Shown here: one piece after another, positions 9,180 to 16,726 of the stretch
Numbering within the stretch: the first letter of the stretch is position 1
Layout of the letters: each line of letters begins with the position of its first letter
DNA from: Comamonas testosteroni
Lineage (GTDB): Bacteria > Pseudomonadota > Gammaproteobacteria > Burkholderiales > Burkholderiaceae_C
DNA: 64,000 nucleotides
NCBI RefSeq assembly: GCF_014076415.1
Contig: NZ_CP043568.1
Span: forward strand, 2,480,001-2,544,000
Reading direction: 5' to 3'
Program-made: the position numbers and the translations under genes
Notes under the pieces: generated by a model
The model's database searches: none
Seen by the model: the letters and a program-made list of their open reading frames with translations, nothing else
What the model was told of the DNA's origin: nothing

Positions 9180-10043
9180 TCAGTCGGTTTGCAGCTGGGT
9201 CATCAGCCATTGTCTGAAGGTCTGCAGGGCGGCGCTGGCCTGGCGTGACTTGAGATAGGTTAGCCAGTAGGCGCCGGTATCGACCTCGTGGGCAAAAGGG
9301 CGCACCAGTCGACCCTGCTGCAGCATGTGCTCGAACATGCGCGCGGGCAGCAAGGCCACGCCTGCGCCTTGGGCGGCGGCCTCGGCCAGCGTCAGCGAAG
9401 AGTCGAACATGGCTCCACGCGCCATTGGGGCAGCCTGGTCAAGGCCGGCAAACCAGCCTTCCCATTCCTGGGTCCGATAGGAGCGCAGCAGGGTTTGCCG
9501 GGCCAGGTCGGCAGGCTCGCGCAGTTGCTGTGCCAGCATGGGGATGCACATGGGAGAGAGCGGAGCGCGCAGCAGCATCTGCGCGTGCGTGCCATGCCAG
9601 GCACCGTCGCCAAACCGCACGGCGGCGTCCAGTCCTTCGCCGGCTAGATCCACACGATTGTTATTGGTCAGCAGCCTGAGGTCTATATAGGGATGCAACT
9701 GCTGGAACTGGCTCAGCCTGGGGATCAGCCAGCCGATGGCAAAAGTGCCGACTACGCCCACGGTCAGAATTTCGCGTGGTCGTGGCTCTGCCACCTGCTG
9801 CAGCGATTGTTCTATGCGCTCGAAGCTCTGCGCTACCACGGGCCACAAAGCCTGGCCTTCGTCGGTCAGGGCCAAGCCACGCGGCAGGCGACGAAACAAA
9901 GGTTTGCCCAGGCGTTCCTCGAGATTGCGGATGTGCTGGCTGACGGCGGCCTGCGTCACATGCAGCTCCTGTGCTGCGCGGGTCAGGCTCAGGTGACGGG
10001 CGGCTGCATCAAACATGCGCAAGGCGTTCAGTGGTAGCTGCAT
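9180..10043 (-). CDS. LysR regulator of AmpR/GcvA type, divergent from beta-lactamase
   Basis: 287 residues. The N-terminus (PLNALRMFDAAARHLSLTRA, then AAQELHVTQAAVSQHI) matches the AmpR/GcvA branch of LysR regulators, where the first residues read LPLNALR.FE.AARH.S. The effector domain runs from about 90 to 285. Its divergent placement next to a class A beta-lactamase at 10157 is the AmpR-bla (PenR-bla) arrangement, in which the regulator senses muropeptide cell-wall fragments and induces the enzyme. Regulation of this particular beta-lactamase is inferred from context. Confidence 0.88.
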   Translation of the reverse strand: MQLPLNALRMFDAAARHLSLTRAAQELHVTQAAVSQHIRNLEERLGKPLFRRLPRGLALTDEGQALWPVVAQSFERIEQSLQQVAEPRPREILTVGVVGTFAIGWLIPRLSQFQQLHPYIDLRLLTNNNRVDLAGEGLDAAVRFGDGAWHGTHAQMLLRAPLSPMCIPMLAQQLREPADLARQTLLRSYRTQEWEGWFAGLDQAAPMARGAMFDSSLTLAEAAAQGAGVALLPARMFEHMLQQGRLVRPFAHEVDTGAYWLTYLKSRQASAALQTFRQWLMTQLQTD

Positions 10044-10156
10044 ACCTCAATCAAGATAAAAGTTTTTCTAATGGATCGTGTCAATTATTACTGCTGGTTC
10101 GTACGAATCTACCGATTTATGCTTCAAACCATGGCAGTTAACCAAAAGAGGATCTT
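10044..10156. promoter_or_regulatory. ampR-like / bla divergent operator-promoter region
   Basis: 113 AT-rich bases between divergent starts. A T-N11-A LysR-type site with AT-rich arms is visible close to the regulator start (10048-10072: ATCAAGATAAAAG then TTTTTCTAAT). AmpR-type proteins bind such sites between the two genes. The site itself is an inference. Confidence 0.45.
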
Positions 10157-11062
10157 ATGCAACGACGCAGCATGCTGACAACAGGACTGGCCTTGGGCCT
10201 AGGGGTCTGGGGACTGAGCGGCTGTGCTTTTATCTCCAAGCAGCAGGCCGCAGCGGCGAGAGCATTGAGCGACGAGCTGGCGGCGCTGGAAATTCAGTCT
10301 CGGGGCCGGCTCGGCCTGTATGTGCTGGATACCGTCAGCAGTGCCGAGGCAGGCTGGCGTGGCGACGAGCGCTTTCCCATGTGCAGCACCTTCAAGACCT
10401 TGCTGGCAGCACGTGTGCTGTATCTGGCCCAGAGAGACGAGATTCGACTGTGGCGCAAGCTCTATTACTCTCCTTCCGAGGTCGTGGCCTGGTCGCCGAT
10501 ATCCGAAAAGCGTGCTGGAGCCAATGGCGGCATGACGGTGCAGGAGCTGTGCGAAGCGATGGTGCTTGTCAGCGACAACACGGCGGCCAATGTGCTGCTA
10601 GAGGCCAGCGGCGGGCCGGTGGCGCTGACGCAATGGCTGCGCGAACTGGGTGACGGCATCACTAGGCTGGACCGCAACGAACCTTCGCTGAACACCGCGC
10701 TGCCCGGCGATGAACGCGACACCACGACGCCGCAGGCCATGTTGCAGAGCCTGCAGAAGTTGCTGCTGGGCGATGTGCTGGAGGGCTATGCCCGCGCCCT
10801 GTTGCAGCAATGGCTGGTGGACAGCCGTACCGGCGACAAGCGTGTGCGTGCCGGCATGCCCGCCGATTGGAAGGTGGGTGGCAAGACGGGCAGCGGCGAG
10901 AGGGGCACGGCCTGCGACACCCTTATCGTCTGGCCTACCGAGCAATCTGCGCCGCTGCTGGTGACAGCCTATCTGACCGGCAGCCAGCTCGATGGTGCGG
11001 GGCGTGAGGCCGTGCTGGCCAGGGCCGGTGAAACCGTCAGGCGCTGGTATTACGCGATCTGA
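10157..11062 (+). CDS. Class A beta-lactamase (probable lipoprotein)
   Basis: 301 residues with every class A signature: SxxK as STFK at 77-80, SDN at 139-141, the ExxLN omega-loop motif EPSLN at 175-179, and KTG at 243-245. The N-terminus has a basic stretch, a hydrophobic core and the lipobox LSGC (Cys23), so the enzyme is probably anchored in a membrane as a lipoprotein. It hydrolyses beta-lactams by acylation of Ser77 and deacylation via Glu175. The residue two after KTG is Gly, so the Cys69-Cys238 disulfide of many class A carbapenemases cannot form although a Cys precedes Ser77. The substrate range cannot be read from sequence. Confidence 0.94.
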   Translation: MQRRSMLTTGLALGLGVWGLSGCAFISKQQAAAARALSDELAALEIQSRGRLGLYVLDTVSSAEAGWRGDERFPMCSTFKTLLAARVLYLAQRDEIRLWRKLYYSPSEVVAWSPISEKRAGANGGMTVQELCEAMVLVSDNTAANVLLEASGGPVALTQWLRELGDGITRLDRNEPSLNTALPGDERDTTTPQAMLQSLQKLLLGDVLEGYARALLQQWLVDSRTGDKRVRAGMPADWKVGGKTGSGERGTACDTLIVWPTEQSAPLLVTAYLTGSQLDGAGREAVLARAGETVRRWYYAI

Positions 11063-11065
11063 TCA

Positions 11066-11116
11066 GCGATGGAGCCGCAGGTTCACCGCCTGTCGCGACG
11101 CCGGCTCTGCATCGAT
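11066..11116 (+). terminator. Possible terminator hairpin after the beta-lactamase gene
   Basis: GATG-GAGCCG near 11078-11088 can pair with CGGCTC-TGCATC near 11102-11113, with a smaller inner stem GCAGG/CCTGT. There is no clear T run, so this is a weak or Rho-assisted candidate. Confidence 0.35.
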
Positions 11117-11139
11117 GCGAAGAGGCTTTGAGATTGTCT

Positions 11140-11164
11140 ATTAATGAGATTGATTCTTATTATC
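11140..11164 (+). promoter_or_regulatory. Fur box upstream of the ECF sigma gene
   Basis: TGAGATT-G-ATTCTTA (11145-11159, inside TTAATGAGATTGATTCTTAT) matches 10 of 14 positions of the Fur 7-1-7 consensus TGATAAT-N-ATTATCA. Its place about 100 bases before an iron-type ECF sigma factor supports iron repression of the operon. Confidence 0.65.
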
Positions 11165-11258
11165 TGGTAAAGTCTGCGCTTCCCGCCCCGTAGCTGCATG
11201 CTTTGCGGCCGATTCCAGAGCCTGGGCGGCATGCCTCGCAAGAGGTCGAGGTGTATCC

Positions 11259-11726
11259 GTGGTTGCGCACTATTACGCAGAACTCGTCAGTTTCTTTGCT
11301 CGCTCGCTCAATAGCCGAGATGCTGCTGCAGATGTGGTGCAGGAAAGCTATGCCCGGGTATTTGCCATGCAGTCGCGAGAGCTTGCGGTGCGGGACTTGC
11401 GGGCACTGCTGTTTCGTACCGGCAAGAACATCGTGATCGACGATGCACGCCGCCGCACTGCCGAAGCCTGCATGCTGCAGACCTTGGCCGTGGTGGCTGC
11501 GAACGAAGCTCCCTCGCCCGAGCGGCAGGCGCAAGAGAGACAGCAACTGGCCCTGCTGTCTCGCCGTTTGCAGGCCATGCCGCGCAAGCGCCGCGAGGTG
11601 TTTGTGCTGGTGCGAATCTATGGCTTCAGCCATGCCGAGGCTGCAGCCCATATGAATATCAGCGAAGCCGCCATTGAAAAGCATGTGGTGCGCGCCGTAT
11701 GTGATTGCATGGGGCTGACCTCATGA
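11259..11726 (+). CDS. ECF RNA polymerase sigma factor, FecI type
   Basis: 155 residues from a GTG start. Region 2 (about 1-65: HYYAELVSFFARSLNSRDA, VVQESYARVF) binds core polymerase and the -10; region 4 (about 98-150: LQAMPRKRREVFVLVRIYGF, then AAAHMNISEAAIEKHV) is the helix-turn-helix for the -35. FecI-type sigmas direct transcription of iron-receptor genes when the anti-sigma FecR relays a signal from the loaded receptor. It overlaps fecR by the ATGA junction at 11723. A Fur box lies upstream, so iron starvation is the likely first switch. The GTG is picked because no ATG fits the region 2 start. Confidence 0.9.
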   Translation: MVAHYYAELVSFFARSLNSRDAAADVVQESYARVFAMQSRELAVRDLRALLFRTGKNIVIDDARRRTAEACMLQTLAVVAANEAPSPERQAQERQQLALLSRRLQAMPRKRREVFVLVRIYGFSHAEAAAHMNISEAAIEKHVVRAVCDCMGLTS

Positions 11727-12718
11727 GTGTCGACGTTTCCTTCGGCATGCCGGATCGCAAGCGCCTGGAGCAGGCCTTGTTGCTGATTGCGCGCCAGCAT
11801 GGCGCAAGTCCTGAAGCGGCGCAGGCTGCGACCGAGGCGCTGGCGCGCTGGCGAGCCAGGGGACCGGCGAACGAACAGGCGGCGCAGGCCGCCATGGCAG
11901 CCTGGAAAGCGACGCAATGCAGCGCTTTGCAGGGCGAGATGCCTTTGCCCGCCACTCATTCGGCGCGTGTGCAGCAGACCCGCCGTCGTGCGCTGTCCGT
12001 GCTGGGGGTGGCCGGTGTGGCCGGCCTTGCCGGCATGCTCGGCCGCTGGCATTGGCTGCAGCCTCTGGATCAGATGGCGCTGCATACGGGCCATGGCCAG
12101 CAACTGAGTCGCCATCTTCCCGACGGCAGCCAGCTTGATCTGGCGCCAGGCACCGATGCATCGGTGCTGCTGTACCGCCAGCGTCGCGAGGTTCATCTGC
12201 AGCAGGGCGAAATCCGGCTCAACGTAGTCCATGACGCAGAGCGTCCCCTTGAGGTGCACACGGCCCTGGGCCGCGTACGTGTGCTGGGCACGGTTTTCTC
12301 TGTGGCGCTACGGCCCGCCGGCCTGCAGGTCAGTGTTGCTCAGGGGCGTGTGGCAGTGTGGAAGCAGGGCGGCATGGCCGATCGCCCCCCGGACGCGCTC
12401 CTGACCGCAGGCCAGGGCCTGCGCGTGGATGCAGGCGGCCAGCCTGCCCCTTACTCCCTGAGCGCGGTGGATGTGGGCGCCTGGCGCGAAGGCTGGCTGG
12501 TGTTTGACCACACGCCTCTGCCCGAGGTTGTAGCGCGCTGGAATGACTACCTGGCCCAGCCAATGGTGCTGGACGATGCAGCTTCTTTGCAAGCGCTGCG
12601 TTTGACCGGCAGCTTCAAGCTGCGCGAGCCTGCCATTTTCATCGCCAGCCTGCCGCGCTCCCTGCCGGTGCGGCTGCAGTCGCTGCCCGATGGCAGAGTC
12701 GCCATCCACCGGCGCTGA
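11723..12718 (+). CDS. FecR-type anti-sigma / iron-signal transducer
   Basis: 331 residues: a cytoplasmic N-domain (1-85) of DUF4880 type with AARWRARGP-like sequence, one membrane helix at about 90-108, then the periplasmic FecR domain (about 115-215, HTGHGQQLSRHLPDGSQLDL and EVHTALGRVRVLGTVFSV) and a C-terminal STN-binding part. It holds the upstream sigma factor and releases or activates it when the TonB receptor signals from the outer membrane. Translation is coupled to the sigma gene. The IS at 12745 begins 26 bases after its stop, separating it from its receptor gene. Confidence 0.9.
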   Translation: MSVDVSFGMPDRKRLEQALLLIARQHGASPEAAQAATEALARWRARGPANEQAAQAAMAAWKATQCSALQGEMPLPATHSARVQQTRRRALSVLGVAGVAGLAGMLGRWHWLQPLDQMALHTGHGQQLSRHLPDGSQLDLAPGTDASVLLYRQRREVHLQQGEIRLNVVHDAERPLEVHTALGRVRVLGTVFSVALRPAGLQVSVAQGRVAVWKQGGMADRPPDALLTAGQGLRVDAGGQPAPYSLSAVDVGAWREGWLVFDHTPLPEVVARWNDYLAQPMVLDDAASLQALRLTGSFKLREPAIFIASLPRSLPVRLQSLPDGRVAIHRR

Positions 12719-12736
12719 CGGCAGGCCTGGCAGGCT

Positions 12737-12744
12737 GAAAATTT
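12737..12744. repeat. 8-bp target site duplication, left copy
   Basis: GAAAATTT directly before the left IS end; identical to 14052-14059 directly after the right end. Eight-base duplications are the rule for ISL3-family insertion. Confidence 0.93.
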
Positions 12745-14051
12745 GGTTCATCGAGGAATTCCGTGGAGATGAGCCCGTTCGTTTTGTAATCTGACGACAG
12801 CGAAGCTGACATCGGAGAACAAATCAAATGCTGGACTCGAAGTTATTGCAGGCTCTTGGCGGCTGGGAGGGCTACGAGGTTGAACGTGTGCAGTGGCCCC
12901 AGGGCGATAGCCGCACCGTGTCGATCTATCTGAAGCCGCAGGCCAGCGTCATGCATTGCGAACGCTGCGGTGCGCAGTGCAGCCAAGTCCATGAGACCAC
13001 GACACGGCGCGTGCGCGATCTGGCATTGTTCGAGTACAAGGTGGTGCTGCATGTGCCGCGTCGGCGTCTGTGGTGCGATAGCTGTGGTGGCCCGCGCCTG
13101 GAGAAACTCAGCTGGCTCGGTCGCTACCAGCGCGTCACAGACCGTCTGGCACAGGCGTGCAGCCAGTTGCTTCGCAGCAGCAGCATCAAGGCAGTCGCGG
13201 CCTTCTTCGATCTTGGGTGGCACACGGTCAAGTCCATCGACAAGACCTTATTGCTGGCCACTACCGCGCAGCCGCAATGGGAGCGGATCGAATACTTGGC
13301 AATGGACGAGTTTGCGTTGCACAAGGGCCATCGCTACGCCACAGTCGTCATCGACCCCATCAGCCGGCAGGTGCTGTGGGTGGGGCAAGGGCGCTCACGC
13401 GAGACGGCCCGCCAGTTCTTCGAGCAGTTGCCCGTTGGCGTTGCCCAGCGCATTCGCGCGGTTGCTATCGACATGACTACTGCCTACGAGCTGGAGATCC
13501 AGGCCAACTGCCCCAACGCCGAGATCGTCTATGACCTGTTCCATGTCGTGGCCAAGTATGGCCGGGAGGTTATCGACCGAGTGCGTGTCGATCAGGCCAA
13601 CTTGCTGCGCCAACAGCCCTTGGCGCGCAAGGTGCTCAAGTCCAGCCGCTGGTTGCTACTGCGCAATCGCAACAAGCTGCAGGCTCAACAAGCAGTGCAG
13701 CTCAAGGAGCTGCTGGCGGCCAATGAGCCATTAATGGCGGTATACGTCTTGCGCGATGAGCTAAAACAGCTGTGGTTTTACCGTCGTCCGGCTTGGGCGC
13801 ATCGCGCCTGGCAGCACTGGTGTGAGCAAGCGCGCCAAAGCGGTATTACAGCACTGAGCACCTTTGCTCAGCGCTTGCAAAGCTACCTGCACGGGATCAT
13901 CGCCCGATGCCGGCATCCGTTGAACACAAGTGTTGTCGAGGGCATCAACAACACCATCAAGGTCATCAAGCGCCGGGCCTATGGCTACCGCGATCAGGAC
14001 TATTTCTTTCTGAAGATTCGCGCAGCCTTCCCCGGTAATGCGCGATGAACC
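12745..14051 (+). mobile_element. ISL3-family insertion sequence, complete (1307 bp)
   Basis: Left end GGTTCATCGAGGAATTCCGT and right end, read inward, GGTTCATCGCGCATTACCGG share about 19 of the first 23 bases as imperfect terminal inverted repeats. It is flanked by a perfect 8-bp target duplication and carries one transposase gene whose stop lies inside the right repeat. All three features agree with the ISL3 family. The element sits between the FecR-type gene and its TonB receptor gene, in the same orientation as the operon. The intact ends, target duplication and reading frame suggest a fairly recent insertion. Confidence 0.93.
12828..14048 (+). CDS. tnpA: ISL3 family transposase
   Basis: 406 residues, the usual ISL3 length. 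The N-terminus has the zinc-binding pair MHCERCGAQC (about 43-52), then a helix-turn-helix region (KAVAAFFDLGWHTVKSID). The DDE catalytic core has Asp in AMDEFALHKGHRY (about 161-175), Asp in VAIDMTTAYE or YDLFHVVA, and Glu in VVEGINNTIKVIKRRAYGYR near the C-terminus. It cuts and rejoins the element ends. The frame is complete with no stop or shift, so the element may be active. Confidence 0.95.
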   Translation: MLDSKLLQALGGWEGYEVERVQWPQGDSRTVSIYLKPQASVMHCERCGAQCSQVHETTTRRVRDLALFEYKVVLHVPRRRLWCDSCGGPRLEKLSWLGRYQRVTDRLAQACSQLLRSSSIKAVAAFFDLGWHTVKSIDKTLLLATTAQPQWERIEYLAMDEFALHKGHRYATVVIDPISRQVLWVGQGRSRETARQFFEQLPVGVAQRIRAVAIDMTTAYELEIQANCPNAEIVYDLFHVVAKYGREVIDRVRVDQANLLRQQPLARKVLKSSRWLLLRNRNKLQAQQAVQLKELLAANEPLMAVYVLRDELKQLWFYRRPAWAHRAWQHWCEQARQSGITALSTFAQRLQSYLHGIIARCRHPLNTSVVEGINNTIKVIKRRAYGYRDQDYFFLKIRAAFPGNAR

Positions 14052-14059
14052 GAAAATTT
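14052..14059. repeat. 8-bp target site duplication, right copy
   Basis: GAAAATTT directly after the right IS end, identical to 12737-12744. Confidence 0.93.
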
Positions 14060-14133
14060 TTTGTCCGGTACAAGCCGTTTCATGCGTCTTCACTGTGAAA
14101 GCACTTTGACAAGCAATTCACAGGATTCATCTG

Positions 14134-16716
14134 ATGAAAAGAAATCACTCTCATTTTTCTTCTGAACAAGAGGAGGGTACGGCTGCGGGTTCACATTGTG
14201 GCAGTCTGCGCAGCGTGGCTCTGGCCAGCGCCATGGCTTGTCTGGCATGGTCAGCTCTGGCGGTGTTGCCGACGGCTCATGCCCAGAGCGCAAGCAGCCA
14301 GACGGCCATGTCCACCTCGCGCAGCCTGAGCCTGCCTGCCCAGCCCCTGGGACAGGCATTGAATTCGCTGGCACGCACCTGGGGGGTGTCGGTCTCTGTT
14401 GATGCTGCCTTGGTGGAGGGCCGCACGGCGCCGGCGCTGCAAGGCGTTCAGACCTTGAACGAGGCGCTGGCCAAGGCGCTGGCGGGGAGCGGACTGGAGG
14501 CTGTGCCTGTCGGGTCGGCCATCACCGTGCGCCGTCACAGCAGCCAGACCGGCATGCTGGGCGAAGTGACGGTGACGGCCCAGGCTCAGCGCGAAGCCAC
14601 GGAGGGCAGCGGCTCGTATGCCGCCTCGCACGTGTCCCTGGGCAAAGGGCAGGACATCCGCGAGACACCGCAGTCGATCTCGGTGGTGACGCGCCAGCGC
14701 ATTGAAGATCAGGCCCTGAGCAATGTGGGGGAGGTGATGCAACAGACCACCGGCGTGACGGTGGACTATGGCGGTGCGGGAGGGTTGGGCGGTGCGGCCA
14801 CCAAGTTTCTGTCGCGCGGTTTCGAGATCAGCAATGTGCAGATCGACGGAGCCAGCGTGGACGCTTTCAGCCAGCAGCTGTTCGACCCCAATCTGGCCAT
14901 GTATGACAGTGTGCAGGTGGTGCGAGGCGCCAACGGCCTGTTCAGCGGCAACGGGGAGCCTGGCGGTGCCATCAATCTGGTGCGCAAGCGTCCCACGGCG
15001 CAAAGGCAGATTCTGGGCTCGGTGGGCGCCGGCAGCTGGAACCGCAAGCAGGCCGAGCTGGATGTTGCGGCTCCATTGAATGAAGCAGGGAGCCTGCGTG
15101 GTCGTGCAGTGCTCGCGCATTCGGACAAGAACTTCTTCTATCGCGGAGCGGATTCGCAAAACAGCCTGCTCTACGGCACTCTGGAGGCCGATGTGAGCAA
15201 CTCCACGCGTGTGAGCCTGGGAGCCAGCTACGACAAGCTCAAGGCCACACCCTGGCGCGAAGGCCTGCCGCGTGCCGCCAATGGCGACGATCTGAAGCTG
15301 TCCCGCAAAACCGCGCTGATGGCAGGCTGGAGCCACTACGACAAGAGTGCCAAGGAGGTTTTTGCGCAGCTCGACCAGCAACTGGCGGGGGACTGGAAGC
15401 TCAAGGCTCAAGTCAATTATCAGAAGGTGGACAGCGATGCGCGGCTGGCCAGCCTCAGCGGAGCCGTTGATCCTGCAACAGGTCTGGGCTCCAGCTGGAC
15501 CGGCTTTTCCAACGACTTTCGTTCGGAGAAAAAAAGCCTGGATGTGCATGCCAGCGGCCCGTTCTCGCTGTTCGGCCGCAAGCACCGCTTGCTGCTCGGC
15601 GCGGACTGGAGCAAGGTCCGTGACGATCAGGACACCTATTACTCCGAGATGGATACATCGCTGTCTCTGACCAATGTCCATGAGTTCGATCCCGGCAGAA
15701 TTCCCCCTGCGGTACGCGAGCGAATGACGCGCAGCTATCCCGGCTATGGTGCCACGCAAAAAGGCTTTTATGGTCGTGCCAACCTGAGCCTGACGGATCA
15801 GCTCACCGCCATTGTCGGAGGACGCTATGCCAGCTACTCCTACGACACGCCATACATCAACTACAACTCCGATGGCAGTGTTCGGGCCAGCGGTCGTGAG
15901 TACTACAGCGAAAGCGGCATCTTCACCCCCTATGCGGGCCTGGTGTATGACCTGGGCAAGCAGTGGACGGCCTATGGCAGCGTGACCGAGATCCACAAGT
16001 CTCAGGCCAATATGCTGGCCGGGCCGGCACCGGGGGCTGCGCTGGACCCGATCAAGGGTCGAAGCTTCGAGCTGGGCATGAAGGGAGAGCTCGCCGACGG
16101 CAAGCTCAATACTGCGCTGGCCTTGTACCGTATCGAGCGCAAGGGGCAGGCGGTGCGTGATCCGCGTTATCCGGAAACGGATGTGGGGAATCTGGGCCTG
16201 AGCTGCTGCTATGCCCCGCAGGGCAAGATCATCAGCCAGGGGCTGGACATGGAAGTGAACGGTCAGCTGGCGCAGGGCTGGCAGTTGTTTGCCGGCTATA
16301 CCTATAACCACAATCGCAACAAGACCGACCCGTCGCAACTGGTCTATAGCTCCATCACACCCAAGCACCTGTTCAAGCTGTGGAGCACGTATCAGTTGCA
16401 GGGCCAGCTCTCGCCATGGACGTTGGGCGGTGGCGTGACGCTGCAAAGCGCCACCTATGTCAGCGGCACGGCCAACAGCTACAACCCGGCATCGGGCCAA
16501 TACGATGGAGATGCCGTTCCTTTCCGCTTCGCTCAGGCCGGCTACGCCGTCTGGGGCGCCAGCGTGCAATACCGCATCAATCGCAACTGGTCGGCCGCAC
16601 TCAATGTGCACAATCTGTTCGACAAGACTTACTACAAGACGGTTGGGACCTCGGGCAGTGGCAACTGGTATGGCGAGCCGCGCAGTGTCCTGCTGACCTT
16701 GCGTGGCGCATTCTGA
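14134..16716 (+). CDS. TonB-dependent siderophore receptor with signalling domain (FecA type)
   Basis: 860 residues: long signal peptide (to about residue 51, ending AHAQ), an STN signalling domain (about 65-118, LPAQPLGQALNSLARTWGVS), a TonB-box/plug region (about 145-290, with ETPQSISVVTRQRIEDQ and VRGANGLFSGNGEPGGAINL), and a 22-strand barrel ending in the aromatic C-terminus LTLRGAF. The STN domain touches the FecR-type protein encoded upstream and triggers the sigma factor when ferric siderophore binds. The siderophore is unknown; plug and barrel resemble ferric-siderophore (FpvA/FoxA) receptors. The ISL3 element now lies between fecR and this gene and may uncouple its transcription from the sigma/fecR promoter. 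Confidence 0.92.
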   Translation: MKRNHSHFSSEQEEGTAAGSHCGSLRSVALASAMACLAWSALAVLPTAHAQSASSQTAMSTSRSLSLPAQPLGQALNSLARTWGVSVSVDAALVEGRTAPALQGVQTLNEALAKALAGSGLEAVPVGSAITVRRHSSQTGMLGEVTVTAQAQREATEGSGSYAASHVSLGKGQDIRETPQSISVVTRQRIEDQALSNVGEVMQQTTGVTVDYGGAGGLGGAATKFLSRGFEISNVQIDGASVDAFSQQLFDPNLAMYDSVQVVRGANGLFSGNGEPGGAINLVRKRPTAQRQILGSVGAGSWNRKQAELDVAAPLNEAGSLRGRAVLAHSDKNFFYRGADSQNSLLYGTLEADVSNSTRVSLGASYDKLKATPWREGLPRAANGDDLKLSRKTALMAGWSHYDKSAKEVFAQLDQQLAGDWKLKAQVNYQKVDSDARLASLSGAVDPATGLGSSWTGFSNDFRSEKKSLDVHASGPFSLFGRKHRLLLGADWSKVRDDQDTYYSEMDTSLSLTNVHEFDPGRIPPAVRERMTRSYPGYGATQKGFYGRANLSLTDQLTAIVGGRYASYSYDTPYINYNSDGSVRASGREYYSESGIFTPYAGLVYDLGKQWTAYGSVTEIHKSQANMLAGPAPGAALDPIKGRSFELGMKGELADGKLNTALALYRIERKGQAVRDPRYPETDVGNLGLSCCYAPQGKIISQGLDMEVNGQLAQGWQLFAGYTYNHNRNKTDPSQLVYSSITPKHLFKLWSTYQLQGQLSPWTLGGGVTLQSATYVSGTANSYNPASGQYDGDAVPFRFAQAGYAVWGASVQYRINRNWSAALNVHNLFDKTYYKTVGTSGSGNWYGEPRSVLLTLRGAF

Positions 16717-16726
16717 GTGGGCTGAC

